The notes: generated by a model not told the origin, from the letters alone. A stretch of 5,576 nt of DNA from Candidatus Woesearchaeota archaeon (GCA_016203375.1 JACQMX010000007.1:1-5576); one strand, 5' to 3'; positions 1-5,093 are shown, numbered from the stretch's first letter. Translations and numbers: made by a program.

Positions 1-510
1 GGCAAACCTGGTTCAGGAAAAACAACAGTGGCAACAATGCTTGCCGAGACACTCAAATACAAGTATTATTCTTGCGGCCAATACATGAAACAGCTTGCAG
101 CAAAAAAAGAAGTTTCATTAAACAAGCTTCTTGAAATGGCACAAAAAGATCCGAGCATTGACAAGGAAATAGATGATTGGCAAATACAGCTTGGCAAGAA
201 AGAAAATAATTTTGTCCTAGATTCTCGTCTAGGATTTCATTTCATCCAAAAATCGTTTAAGGTATTTCTTGATGTTGACCTCGATGTTTCTGTAGAACGC
301 CTCTATCATGACAGCCATAGCGGCGAACATACCATGCAAGAAACCAAAGAGTTCATTCAGAAACGCATCGATTCTGAAATCCTCCGGTTTAGCAAAGAGT
401 ACCATGTCAACCATTTTGATTTCTCTCATTACAACTTGGTTCTGGTGACAACAGCATTGCCGCCGGAACTGATTGTCGATGAAATTCGAGATCGGATAAA
501 AAATGGATAA
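1..510 (+). CDS. cmk: Cytidylate kinase, archaeal type (5' end cut by window)
   Basis: Predicted CMP/dCMP kinase, which uses ATP to phosphorylate CMP to CDP in the cytosolic pyrimidine nucleotide pathway. The reading frame is open from base 1, so the start lies outside the window; probably only a handful of residues are missing, because the visible part opens directly on the Walker A loop GKPGSGKTT (visible residues 1–9), which normally follows a short first strand. Further family marks are YYSCGQYMKQLA after the first helix, LDSRLG (73–78, the place of the EGRLAG-like substrate-binding strand), FKVFLDVDLD (86–95) and QKRIDSEILRF (120–130) in the lid region. The 169 visible residues fit the usual archaeal length near 175–180. 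The stop TAA abuts the first base of an inverted repeat. Adenylate-kinase-like relatives are the alternative, but the motif set favours Cmk. Confidence 0.88.
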   Translation, partial: GKPGSGKTTVATMLAETLKYKYYSCGQYMKQLAAKKEVSLNKLLEMAQKDPSIDKEIDDWQIQLGKKENNFVLDSRLGFHFIQKSFKVFLDVDLDVSVERLYHDSHSGEHTMQETKEFIQKRIDSEILRFSKEYHVNHFDFSHYNLVLVTTALPPELIVDEIRDRIKNG

Positions 511-590
511 CGCAAACTCGCCGCTCGGGGCTATCCACGCGGACTAAAGCCAGTGGTTTTTGCCCCTAGCATCTGACAGGCGAGTTTGCG
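511..590. repeat. Inverted repeat 1 (perfect 12-bp arms), directly after cmk stop
   Basis: CGCAAACTCGCC (511–522) is the exact reverse complement of GGCGAGTTTGCG (579–590). The stem continues inward: GCTCGGGGC (523–531) pairs with GCCCCTAGC (562–570) with one mismatch, after an 8-base bulge (571–578) on the 3' side, and CCAC (535–538) can pair with GTGG (553–556). The tip holds CGGACTAAAGCC (540–551). A T5 run lies at 557–561. As RNA this would be a long stem beginning on the first base after the cmk stop. A role in 3'-end formation or mRNA protection is inference. Confidence 0.75.
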
Positions 591-594
591 GAAT

Positions 595-644
595 CAAAAA
601 CCTCGGCTTGAATGTAAATAAGACTGTACAAGCCTCGGTTTTTG
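595..644. repeat. Inverted repeat 2 (14 of 16 pairs), terminator-like
   Basis: CAAAAACCTCGGCTTG (595–610) against CAAGCCTCGGTTTTTG (629–644) gives a stem interrupted by one 2x2 internal loop (TC facing TC), with an 18-base loop. The arms end in A5 on one side and T5 (639–643) on the other, followed by TTTT at 648–651. That layout could stop transcription from either direction. Archaeal termination depends mainly on U-tracts, so use as the cmk terminator is plausible but unproven. Confidence 0.65.
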
Positions 645-646
645 GT

Positions 647-694
647 ATTTTCAGAGCATAACCCAGATTGAAAATCGGAGTATGCTCTGAAAAT
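647..694. repeat. Inverted repeat 3 (perfect 14-bp arms)
   Basis: ATTTTCAGAGCATA (647–660) is the exact reverse complement of TATGCTCTGAAAAT (681–694), around a 20-base loop (661–680). The loop contains ATTGAAAATCGG (667–678), which recurs almost unchanged as the 5' arm of the next repeat (696–710) and so could also pair with 733–747. Confidence 0.75.
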
Positions 695-695
695 A

Positions 696-747
696 ATTGA
701 AAATCGTCGGACTAAAGTCCGAGATATTAAAACCGACAATTTTCAAT
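696..747. repeat. Inverted repeat 4 (14 of 15 pairs) enclosing a perfect GGACTAAAGTCC hairpin
   Basis: ATTGAAAATCGTCGG (696–710) pairs with CCGACAATTTTCAAT (733–747) with one mismatch. Overlapping its inner end is a small perfect hairpin, TCGGAC (707–712), loop TAAA, GTCCGA (717–722). The GGACTAAAGTCC core resembles the short palindromes of REP-type repeats linked to IS200/IS605-like transposases. No such transposase is in the window, so a REP origin is inference. The small hairpin and the outer stem share bases 707–710 and cannot both form completely. Confidence 0.65.
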
Positions 748-774
748 AAAGCGCAATTTCGAATGAAGCACCAC

Positions 775-786
775 TAACTTTAAATA
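775..786 (+). promoter_or_regulatory. Archaeal TATA box for the FKBP gene
   Basis: TAACTTTAAATA contains a TTTAAATA box. The identical 12-mer recurs in front of ftsZ (1577–1588), which supports a real promoter element. By the usual archaeal spacing (start about 22–25 bases past the box) transcription should begin near 808–811, leaving a leader of about 70 bases ahead of the FKBP start. Confidence 0.7.
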
Positions 787-807
787 CCACCTCGGATTCC
801 TCCATCA

Positions 808-847
808 TAGTCTTCTCGATAGTTCTTTCGAACTATAGAGGAGTCTA
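808..847 (+). promoter_or_regulatory. Leader hairpin at predicted 5' end of FKBP mRNA
   Basis: Bases 808–825 pair with 830–847 around a four-base loop TTTC (826–829). Fifteen of 18 positions are Watson-Crick pairs, one more is a G·U wobble in RNA, and two are mismatches. The seven pairs next to the loop (ATAGTTC / GAACTAT, mirrored TTC/GAA) are perfect. The stem begins where the upstream TATA box predicts transcription to start, so it would cap the transcript. It could stabilise the mRNA or regulate translation. Its 3' arm contains GAGGAG (838–843), the only SD-like string upstream of the gene, but 37 bases from the ATG and so not in working position. Confidence 0.55.
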
Positions 848-880
848 AGCCTAAAGAACTAATAAAATCATGTGAATATA

Positions 881-1531
881 ATGACGACGGTTAAGAAAGG
901 CGATTTTGTAGAACTTGAATACACTGGTATGTTGAAAGAAGCAAAAGTTGTTTTTGATACAACCCGTGTTGAAGTAGCAAAGAAAACAGGCATTCACAAT
1001 CCAAAATCTGACTATGGCCCAATCACTATCTGTGTTGGCCAACAGCACGTCCTTCCGGGTCTCGATGAAGAGATTGAAGGAAAAGAAATAGGAAAGGAGC
1101 ATACCATCGATCTCTCTCCAGAAAAAGCCTTCGGGAAAAAAGACGCGCGGCTTATTCAAATGATCCCTGCCAACAAATTCGCCAAAGATGGTGTTAGGCC
1201 CATGCCTGGATTACAGGTGAATGTTGATGGAGCAATAGGCATGATTAAACGAGCTGGTGGCGGAAGGGTGCTTGTCGATTTTAATCATCCCCTCGCAGGC
1301 CAGGATGTTACGTATACATTTACGATTACAAGGCTGGTGAGCGATGACGCAGTAAAGCTCAGAGCGCTTCTCCAGCTTCAATTCAAGGTAAAGGACTGGG
1401 AGATCACAATAGCTGATGGCGTGGCAAAGATTGCAAGTAAAGCACTCAAGCTTCCGCAAGAATTGGCTGAACCATTAACGAAGCATGTGCATGAACTAAT
1501 CCCAAGCATTAAGCAAGTTGCATTGGGTTAG
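881..1531 (+). CDS. Long-type FKBP peptidyl-prolyl cis-trans isomerase (SlyD-like)
   Basis: Predicted prolyl isomerase and chaperone, cytosolic (no signal peptide or membrane segment). The 216-residue protein shows the archaeal long-type layout. First comes an FKBP half (about 4–84) with VKKGDFVELEYTG, the pocket strand VVFDTT and VLPGLDEEIEGKEIGKEHTI. An insert-in-flap chaperone domain follows (about 85–133, DARLIQMIPANKF to GRVLV). The FKBP fold then closes with DFNHPLAGQDVTYTFTI (133–149), and a C-terminal domain of about 65 residues is typical of the long form. ATG 881 is chosen because family proteins begin just before VKKGDFV; an in-frame GTG at 872 would add only three residues. No SD site precedes it. 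A tiny ATG-TGA (870–875) overlaps out of frame. It has its own TATA box and leader hairpin, so it is probably transcribed apart from cmk. Confidence 0.9.
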   Translation: MTTVKKGDFVELEYTGMLKEAKVVFDTTRVEVAKKTGIHNPKSDYGPITICVGQQHVLPGLDEEIEGKEIGKEHTIDLSPEKAFGKKDARLIQMIPANKFAKDGVRPMPGLQVNVDGAIGMIKRAGGGRVLVDFNHPLAGQDVTYTFTITRLVSDDAVKLRALLQLQFKVKDWEITIADGVAKIASKALKLPQELAEPLTKHVHELIPSIKQVALG

Positions 1532-1541
1532 GCGCTCGTTA

Positions 1542-1563
1542 ATTACAACAATGAGACTGTAAT
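1542..1563. repeat. Short palindrome upstream of the ftsZ promoter
   Basis: ATTACA (1542–1547) and TGTAAT (1558–1563) form a 6-bp inverted repeat with a 10-base spacer, 13 bases ahead of the ftsZ TATA element. The size and place would suit an operator or a weak 3'-end structure for the FKBP gene. Six pairs can arise by chance, so this is only a suggestion. Confidence 0.25.
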
Positions 1564-1576
1564 GATGCAGTAGCAA

Positions 1577-1588
1577 TAACTTTAAATA
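1577..1588 (+). promoter_or_regulatory. Archaeal TATA box for ftsZ
   Basis: TAACTTTAAATA, identical over 12 bases to the element before the FKBP gene. Start of transcription is expected near 1611, giving a leader of about 55 bases that contains the SD site at 1654–1661. Confidence 0.7.
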
Positions 1589-1653
1589 GGAGTACTGTGT
1601 GATGAAAATAAACTTTTCCGATGATAATTCATGGAAAAAATAGGGAATTTGTT

Positions 1654-1661
1654 GGGGTGAT
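1654..1661 (+). promoter_or_regulatory. Strong Shine-Dalgarno site of ftsZ
   Basis: GGGGTGAT matches most of the consensus GGAGGTGAT and ends 6 bases before ATG 1668. It decides the start against the out-of-frame ATG at 1660, which lies inside the site itself. Confidence 0.8.
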
Positions 1662-1667
1662 GGACAA

Positions 1668-2840
1668 ATGGATTTTATCCGCAATGCTGCCGCGAATGTA
1701 GCCGGGACTTCTGGTGGTAATGTAAACATAAACTACGGCTCTCGGCCTGCTCATGTTGATGGCAAACCAGTGGTTGAAGACGTCCGAAAAGGCAATCCAA
1801 TGGACGCGGAGCTCGAACAGCTTCTTTCCAAGCAACGCGCGAAGATCAAGGTTGTCGGGTGTGGCGGTGGCGGAAACAATACCATAAACCGCATTACCGA
1901 AGTCGGCGTCAAAGGCGCAGAAACCGTTGCGGTAAATACGGATGCACAAGATCTCTTATACACGACTGCGGATAGAAAAATACTCATTGGAAAAGAGATC
2001 ACAAAAGGCATGGGCGCTGGTTCGATTCCAAAGATAGGCGAAGAGGCGGCGCGCGAATCAGAATCGGAGATAAAAGAAACGCTAAAAGACGCGGACATGG
2101 TATTCATAACCTGTGGCCTTGGCGGCGGAACAGGCACTGGTTCTGCTCCGGTTGTTGCTGAAATCGCGAAAAAGCAGGGCGCGTTGACAGTCGGTGTCGT
2201 GACCATTCCATTTTCCATGGAAGGCCAACGTCGATACGAGAACGCCGTTATTGGTCTCGAGAAACTAGAAAACATTGTTGATACACTTATTGTCATTCCG
2301 AACGACAAGCTTCTCGAGCTTGCCCCTGACTTGCCATTGCACACCGCATTCAAAGTCGCGGATGAGATATTGACAAACGCCGTAAAAGGCATTGCGGAAC
2401 TCGTTACCAAAGCAGGCCTTGTCAACCTCGACTTCGCGGACATCAGAACGGTCATGGGCAACGGCGGCGTCGCGCTGATCGGCGTCGGCGAATCAGATAC
2501 AGAGAATAGAGCCGTAGAAGCTGTCGAGAAGGCAATTTCAAATCCCTTACTTGACGTGGACATTAGTGGAGCCAATGGTGCTCTCATCAATGTTGTCGGC
2601 GGCCCAGACATGACCCTCGATGAGGCGAGAAAGATCGTTGAAACAGTCTCCGAACGCCTCGATGACGACGCAAAGATCATCTGGGGAGCGCAAATTAGTG
2701 AGGACATGGCTAATACAATCCGAGCCTTACTTATCATCACCGGCGTTAAGTCATCCCAAATTTTTGGCCCAGAACGCCGTGTTGCAACAAAGAAAAAGAA
2801 AGAGATTGAAAATGAGTTGGGCATAGAGTTTGTGGATTGA
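1668..2840 (+). CDS. ftsZ: Cell division GTPase FtsZ, archaeal FtsZ1 type
   Basis: Tubulin-superfamily GTPase that polymerises at mid-cell into the division ring. The 390-residue protein has an N-terminal extension of about 58 residues opening with MDFIRNA, like the MKFLKN start of the Methanocaldococcus jannaschii protein. The GTP-binding domain follows: [13 protein letters not shown] (59–71; Gly replaces the usual Ala of GGAGNN), NTDAQDL (90–96), the tubulin signature GGGTGTGS (152–159), and the T7 catalytic loop [11 protein letters not shown] (253–263; N253, D255 and D258 complete the active site across subunits). A tubulin C-terminal domain ends near KIIWGAQI and [11 protein letters not shown], then a basic stretch KKKK and a short tail ELGIEFVD that could be the partner-binding peptide (SepF in many archaea; inference). 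All catalytic residues are present. It leads the secE–spt5 cluster, with secE 59 bases downstream. Confidence 0.97.
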   Translation: MDFIRNAAANVAGTSGGNVNINYGSRPAHVDGKPVVEDVRKGNPMDAELEQLLSKQRAKIKVVGCGGGGNNTINRITEVGVKGAETVAVNTDAQDLLYTTADRKILIGKEITKGMGAGSIPKIGEEAARESESEIKETLKDADMVFITCGLGGGTGTGSAPVVAEIAKKQGALTVGVVTIPFSMEGQRRYENAVIGLEKLENIVDTLIVIPNDKLLELAPDLPLHTAFKVADEILTNAVKGIAELVTKAGLVNLDFADIRTVMGNGGVALIGVGESDTENRAVEAVEKAISNPLLDVDISGANGALINVVGGPDMTLDEARKIVETVSERLDDDAKIIWGAQISEDMANTIRALLIITGVKSSQIFGPERRVATKKKKEIENELGIEFVD

Positions 2841-2899
2841 AGTACTGACTCCAGAATAGCAAGGAAGATTATTAAAGGATTACAGATCGCAGGGACAGC

Positions 2900-3109
2900 A
2901 TGGACGAATATGAAACCCCGGTGCAAGAGCAGCAAACACGGCTTGACCGCTTGCGGCATTTCTTCGCTGAATGCGTTCGCGTAGTGAAAGTCACCAAGAA
3001 GCCAACCATGCTGGAGTTTAAAACCATTGTCAAGGTTAGTGCCTTGGGCATTGCCTTAATTGGTCTTCTTGGATTCCTTACCCAGCTTATCAAGGAAATC
3101 TTTTTATAA
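2900..3109 (+). CDS. secE: Preprotein translocase subunit SecE (Sec61 gamma)
   Basis: Small clamp subunit of the SecYEG channel, which moves proteins across or into the cytoplasmic membrane. It has 69 residues, normal for archaea. An acidic tip (1–12) is followed by an amphipathic helix (about 13–31), then the loop VTKKPTMLEF (31–40), which matches the family's K-x-T-x-K-P-T pattern, and a single C-terminal membrane helix (about 43–64). The start ATG 2900 has a modest SD-like AGGGA (2891–2895) 4 bases upstream. No TATA box is visible in the 59-base gap after ftsZ, so co-transcription with ftsZ is likely. The position between ftsZ and spt5 is the conserved archaeal order and supports the call. 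Its last codons overlap the spt5 promoter. Confidence 0.93.
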   Translation: MDEYETPVQEQQTRLDRLRHFFAECVRVVKVTKKPTMLEFKTIVKVSALGIALIGLLGFLTQLIKEIFL

Positions 3110-3122
3110 AGCTATTATAAAA
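3102..3122 (+). promoter_or_regulatory. TATA box(es) for spt5 at the end of secE
   Basis: TTTTATAA (3102–3109) overlaps the last two codons and stop of secE. It ends 31 bases before the spt5 ATG, which predicts a leader of only about 7–9 bases. A second A/T box, TTATAAAA (3115–3122), is too close to the ATG to be the main element. There is no good SD site before the spt5 ATG, consistent with a near-leaderless transcript. Confidence 0.5.
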
Positions 3123-3140
3123 GACAATAAAATTCGGAAA

Positions 3141-3812
3141 ATGGCAGACGAATATCAAGACCAAGCCACTAATAAGGGACAATCAGATGTAGCTGAAGCT
3201 CCAGCAGAGCCATTAAAAAAAACGAAGCTGCCGAATCTGAAACCATCAACAAAGATGGAAGAGGAAGAGATATTACCTGCTCCTGTCGCTCCAGCAAAAG
3301 AAGAAGTGAAAGACGAGGGTATGCCTATTTTTGCCTTGCGTACAACAGCGAATAAAGAAGATCAAGTTATGGACTTTATCTCCAGCAATGCGGCAAAGAA
3401 AGGGCTTGGCGTGTATGCTGTTGTACGACCACACGGCATGCGAGGCTACATATTTATTGAAGCTGTAACAAAAGCTGAAGCGGAACAAGCTGCCGCTAAT
3501 ATTCCATATGCTCGTGGCATATTGCCACAACCATTGCGATTCAAAGACATGGAGCACCTACTTGAGCAAGTGAAGGTTGAGGCGAACATCCAAAAGGATG
3601 ATATCGCTGAAATCATTTCTGGTCCATTCAAGCGCGAGAAATGTAAAGTCACTCGTGTTGATCGCTCGAAAGAAGAGGTTGTTGTCGAGCTTCTCGAAGC
3701 TGCTGTGCCAATTCCAATCACCTTGAAGTTTGATGCCATCAAAGTCATCCGGCGCGAAGGTGATGAGGCGCGCGCTGAAACTTCTGAAGAAAAAGAGGAA
3801 GAGGAGGAATAA
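3141..3812 (+). CDS. spt5: Transcription elongation factor Spt5 (archaeal NusG homologue)
   Basis: Binds the RNA polymerase clamp, usually with Spt4, and keeps the polymerase processive; it may also link transcription to ribosomes. Within 223 residues an acidic, proline-rich extension (1–60, with EEEE and two APA-type stretches) precedes the NGN domain (about 61–145: MPIFALRTTANKEDQV, VVRPHGMRGYIFIEA, RGILPQPLRF). The KOW domain follows (about 150–205: DDIAEIISGPFKREKCKVTRVD to LKFDAIKVI), then a tail rich in Glu (216–223). Archaeal Spt5 is usually about 150 residues, so both extensions are extra. ATG 3141 is chosen because it sits just after the TATA element; an open-frame TTG at 3060 lies inside secE and is not credible. 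ATG 3321 would give a classic short Spt5 but has only GAGGG abutting it. The neighbours ftsZ and secE are the conserved archaeal context. Confidence 0.94.
   Translation: MADEYQDQATNKGQSDVAEAPAEPLKKTKLPNLKPSTKMEEEEILPAPVAPAKEEVKDEGMPIFALRTTANKEDQVMDFISSNAAKKGLGVYAVVRPHGMRGYIFIEAVTKAEAEQAAANIPYARGILPQPLRFKDMEHLLEQVKVEANIQKDDIAEIISGPFKREKCKVTRVDRSKEEVVVELLEAAVPIPITLKFDAIKVIRREGDEARAETSEEKEEEEE
3801..3807 (+). promoter_or_regulatory. SD site of the downstream gene, inside the Spt5 poly-Glu codons
   Basis: GAGGAGG, part of the run of Glu codons ending spt5, lies 7 bases before TTG 3815. It is the best SD match nearby and supports a TTG start with translational coupling to spt5. A second TTG directly follows at 3818 and is the alternative start. 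Confidence 0.6.
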
Positions 3813-3814
3813 GC

Positions 3815-4414
3815 TTGTTGGATCTTAAGAAGGTTTCCCTAACCATTGGCATTGCTGTTATTTTCGCGTTCTTCATCTACTTTACCATTGATGCAATTTA
3901 TCCAGAACCAAAATATGAGGATTTCTGCAAGGTAAATGCATATCCTCGCCAAGCAATGCCATACTATGAAGAGGGAAAAGGATACACCGGCCAGAACTGC
4001 ACTCCCATTCGAGGAATTGCTAACCTTTCCGCATCGTGCTCGGAGAAAGGAGGATACATCGATTATACGTATGATGACGCGGGCTGCCCAGTAAGCGCTG
4101 TGTGCAATATGTGCCAGAAAGAACATGATACTGCAAGAAAACAATACGCCTTAAATATTTTCTACATCACCGCGCCCATCGGCATACTCGCGATCATCGC
4201 AGGCATGTACTTGCCGCTTGCTGTTGAGGCTATCGCGGCAGGTTTCATGGTCGGCGGCATTCTCACCCTATTCCAGAGCACCGTGCGCGTATTTGGGGAT
4301 CTTGGCAAGTGGTCAAGAGTCATTCTTTTATTTGCGGAACTGTGCATTGTGGTGTGGATTGGCTTGAAAAAAGTCAGTGATTATAAGCCACGAAAGACCA
4401 AACGAAAGAAGTGA
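3815..4414 (+). CDS. Unrecognised four-helix membrane protein with Cys-rich outer domain
   Basis: Not recognised as a named family. The 199 residues give a clear topology: helix 1 (about 7–29), an external domain (30–112), helices 2 (about 113–131), 3 (133–154) and 4 (167–184), and a strongly basic tail (PRKTKRKK). The positive charges place both ends in the cytoplasm. The outer domain carries six cysteines (C38, C62, C75, C91, C97, C100), enough for three disulfides, with the last three as C-P-x4-C-x2-C. A metal site is the other option. The region is rich in Tyr, Gly and acidic residues. TTG 3815 is taken as start, two bases after the spt5 stop and behind a good SD site, so it is almost surely in the spt5 operon. 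A place beside secE and spt5 hints at an envelope or secretion role, but nothing proves it. Confidence 0.8.
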   Translation: MLDLKKVSLTIGIAVIFAFFIYFTIDAIYPEPKYEDFCKVNAYPRQAMPYYEEGKGYTGQNCTPIRGIANLSASCSEKGGYIDYTYDDAGCPVSAVCNMCQKEHDTARKQYALNIFYITAPIGILAIIAGMYLPLAVEAIAAGFMVGGILTLFQSTVRVFGDLGKWSRVILLFAELCIVVWIGLKKVSDYKPRKTKRKK

Positions 4415-4418
4415 AACT

Positions 4419-4874
4419 TTAGGGCGTCAAATCGGCTTTATGATACCCTATTCTTCGCAAAGACGCATACGCTCGGTATAACTTTGGTACAAAATGTAAA
4501 TGGAGCCTTCTATCAGTTTCCCACACATCATTAGGGGGAGCCATATCAACAAAGTTAGCAGGGACACCAGCTCGCTTTACCTCTTCGCCAACAGTTAGAT
4601 AAAATTCTCGAGCGGTTTGAGAGAAATACAATGGTGATTGTACTGTTGGATCAGATACTTCAGATGGACCAAATCTTTCATCCAAGGTGCCCATAATCTC
4701 TCTGATTCGCCATCGTGAACGATGAGGCAATCGTGTTATAAATTGCCCTAAAAGATAACGATAGATTCTATGCTGTGTTGGCTTAGGGTGTATTACTGAA
4801 TACTGCTTGTGTGCTTCATGTAATTCAGCGTCCAATTCGCCTTCAACGACAGCTACTCTATTTTCTAATGCCAT
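4419..4874 (-). CDS. Hypothetical soluble protein, 151 residues
   Basis: Not recognised. The protein is charged and has no signal peptide, membrane helix or cysteine. It begins with an acidic helix-like stretch (MALENRVAVVEGELDAELHEAHKQ), followed by a basic segment RLPHRSRWRIREIMGTLDERFG (about 48–69), a central part rich in Pro, Ser and Thr, and a basic, aromatic end (HLHFVPKLYRAYASLRRIGYHK). The basic stretches could contact nucleic acid, but no known binding motif is visible. The start ATG 4874 is supported by a TATA box 24 bases upstream, which predicts a leaderless mRNA. The stop lies 4 bases from the end of the convergent membrane-protein gene. It reads in the same direction as the gene at 5090–5576, from which a mobile element now separates it. 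Confidence 0.65.
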   Translation of the reverse strand: MALENRVAVVEGELDAELHEAHKQYSVIHPKPTQHRIYRYLLGQFITRLPHRSRWRIREIMGTLDERFGPSEVSDPTVQSPLYFSQTAREFYLTVGEEVKRAGVPANFVDMAPPNDVWETDRRLHLHFVPKLYRAYASLRRIGYHKADLTP

Positions 4875-4898
4875 AAAATCTGAGTGAAATGAGGTTAC

Positions 4899-4906
4899 TT
4901 ATAAAA
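4899..4906 (-). promoter_or_regulatory. TATA box for a leaderless transcript
   Basis: On the minus strand this reads TTTTATAA, the same octamer as at the spt5 promoter. Its downstream edge is 24 bases from ATG 4874, so transcription should begin at or within about 3 bases of the start codon. No SD site precedes the ATG, as expected for leaderless genes. The box lies just outside the mobile element and so predates it. Confidence 0.6.
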
Positions 4907-4912
4907 TTTTAG

Positions 4913-4920
4913 GTCGTTAC
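4913..4920. repeat. Target-site duplication, left copy
   Basis: GTCGTTAC, identical to 5086–5093, flanks the inverted-repeat element on its left. An 8-bp direct repeat at the ends of a TIR element is the footprint of transposition. Confidence 0.75.
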
Positions 4921-5085
4921 GGCACTGTCCGGAATGTAGCCAGCGCCTTCTTTTGCGAGCATCTTTCACTTATCTTATGCAGGCGGCAGGGGGACGCCCC
5001 CTACGGAGATGCCACCTCCTTGCATAAAGCATAGACATGCGAGCCCGGCGCTGGCCGAGCGAAAGCGAGATTCTGGACAGTGCCA
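4921..5085. mobile_element. MITE-like non-autonomous insertion, 165 bp
   Basis: The ends are perfect 10-bp inverted repeats: GGCACTGTCC (4921–4930) and GGACAGTGCC (5075–5084), with one extra A (5085) on the right. Further matched arms lie inside: GAAT/ATTC (4932–4935, 5070–5073), GCCAGCGCC/GGCGCTGGC (4939–4947, 5047–5055) and TTATGCA/TGCATAA (4975–4981, 5021–5027). A central GGGGG-ACG-CCCCC hairpin spans 4989–5001. It encodes no plausible protein, so it would need a transposase supplied elsewhere. The 8-bp duplication and a GGCACTGT end recall IS6 and IS1595-type elements, but the parent family cannot be fixed here. This element fills most of the space between the two minus-strand genes. Confidence 0.8.
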
Positions 5086-5093
5086 GTCGTTAC
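5086..5093. repeat. Target-site duplication, right copy
   Basis: GTCGTTAC, identical to 4913–4920. The stop codon (TAA on the minus strand, 5090–5092) of the neighbouring gene lies inside this copy, so the insertion fell just past the coding region without changing the protein. Confidence 0.75.

Noticed and set aside
229..429. Short minus-strand open frame inside cmk
   Set aside because: Antisense to conserved kinase sequence, with no promoter or SD site. The other short frames inside the FKBP, spt5 and membrane-protein genes are rejected for the same reason.
511..747. CRISPR array
   Set aside because: The repeats are inverted pairs with different sequences, not direct repeats of constant length with unique spacers, and no cas gene is present.
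872..880. GTG 872 as start of the FKBP gene
   Set aside because: It adds only three residues not expected in the family, and neither start has an SD site, so ATG 881 is preferred. It remains possible.
1751..2959. A 402-codon open frame on the minus strand
   Set aside because: It lies antisense to ftsZ over its conserved length. The translation is rich in Ser, Pro and Thr, as expected from the opposite strand of an archaeal gene, and has no family motifs.
3060..3140. Upstream extension of Spt5 from a TTG start
   Set aside because: It overlaps the membrane helix codons of secE in another frame, has no SD site, and the TATA box sits downstream of it. ATG 3141 fits better.
4921..5085. tRNA or other known structured RNA in the GC-rich segment
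   Set aside because: I see no D-loop, anticodon or T-loop signatures (no GGTTCRANTCC). The terminal inverted repeats with a target duplication explain the structure better.
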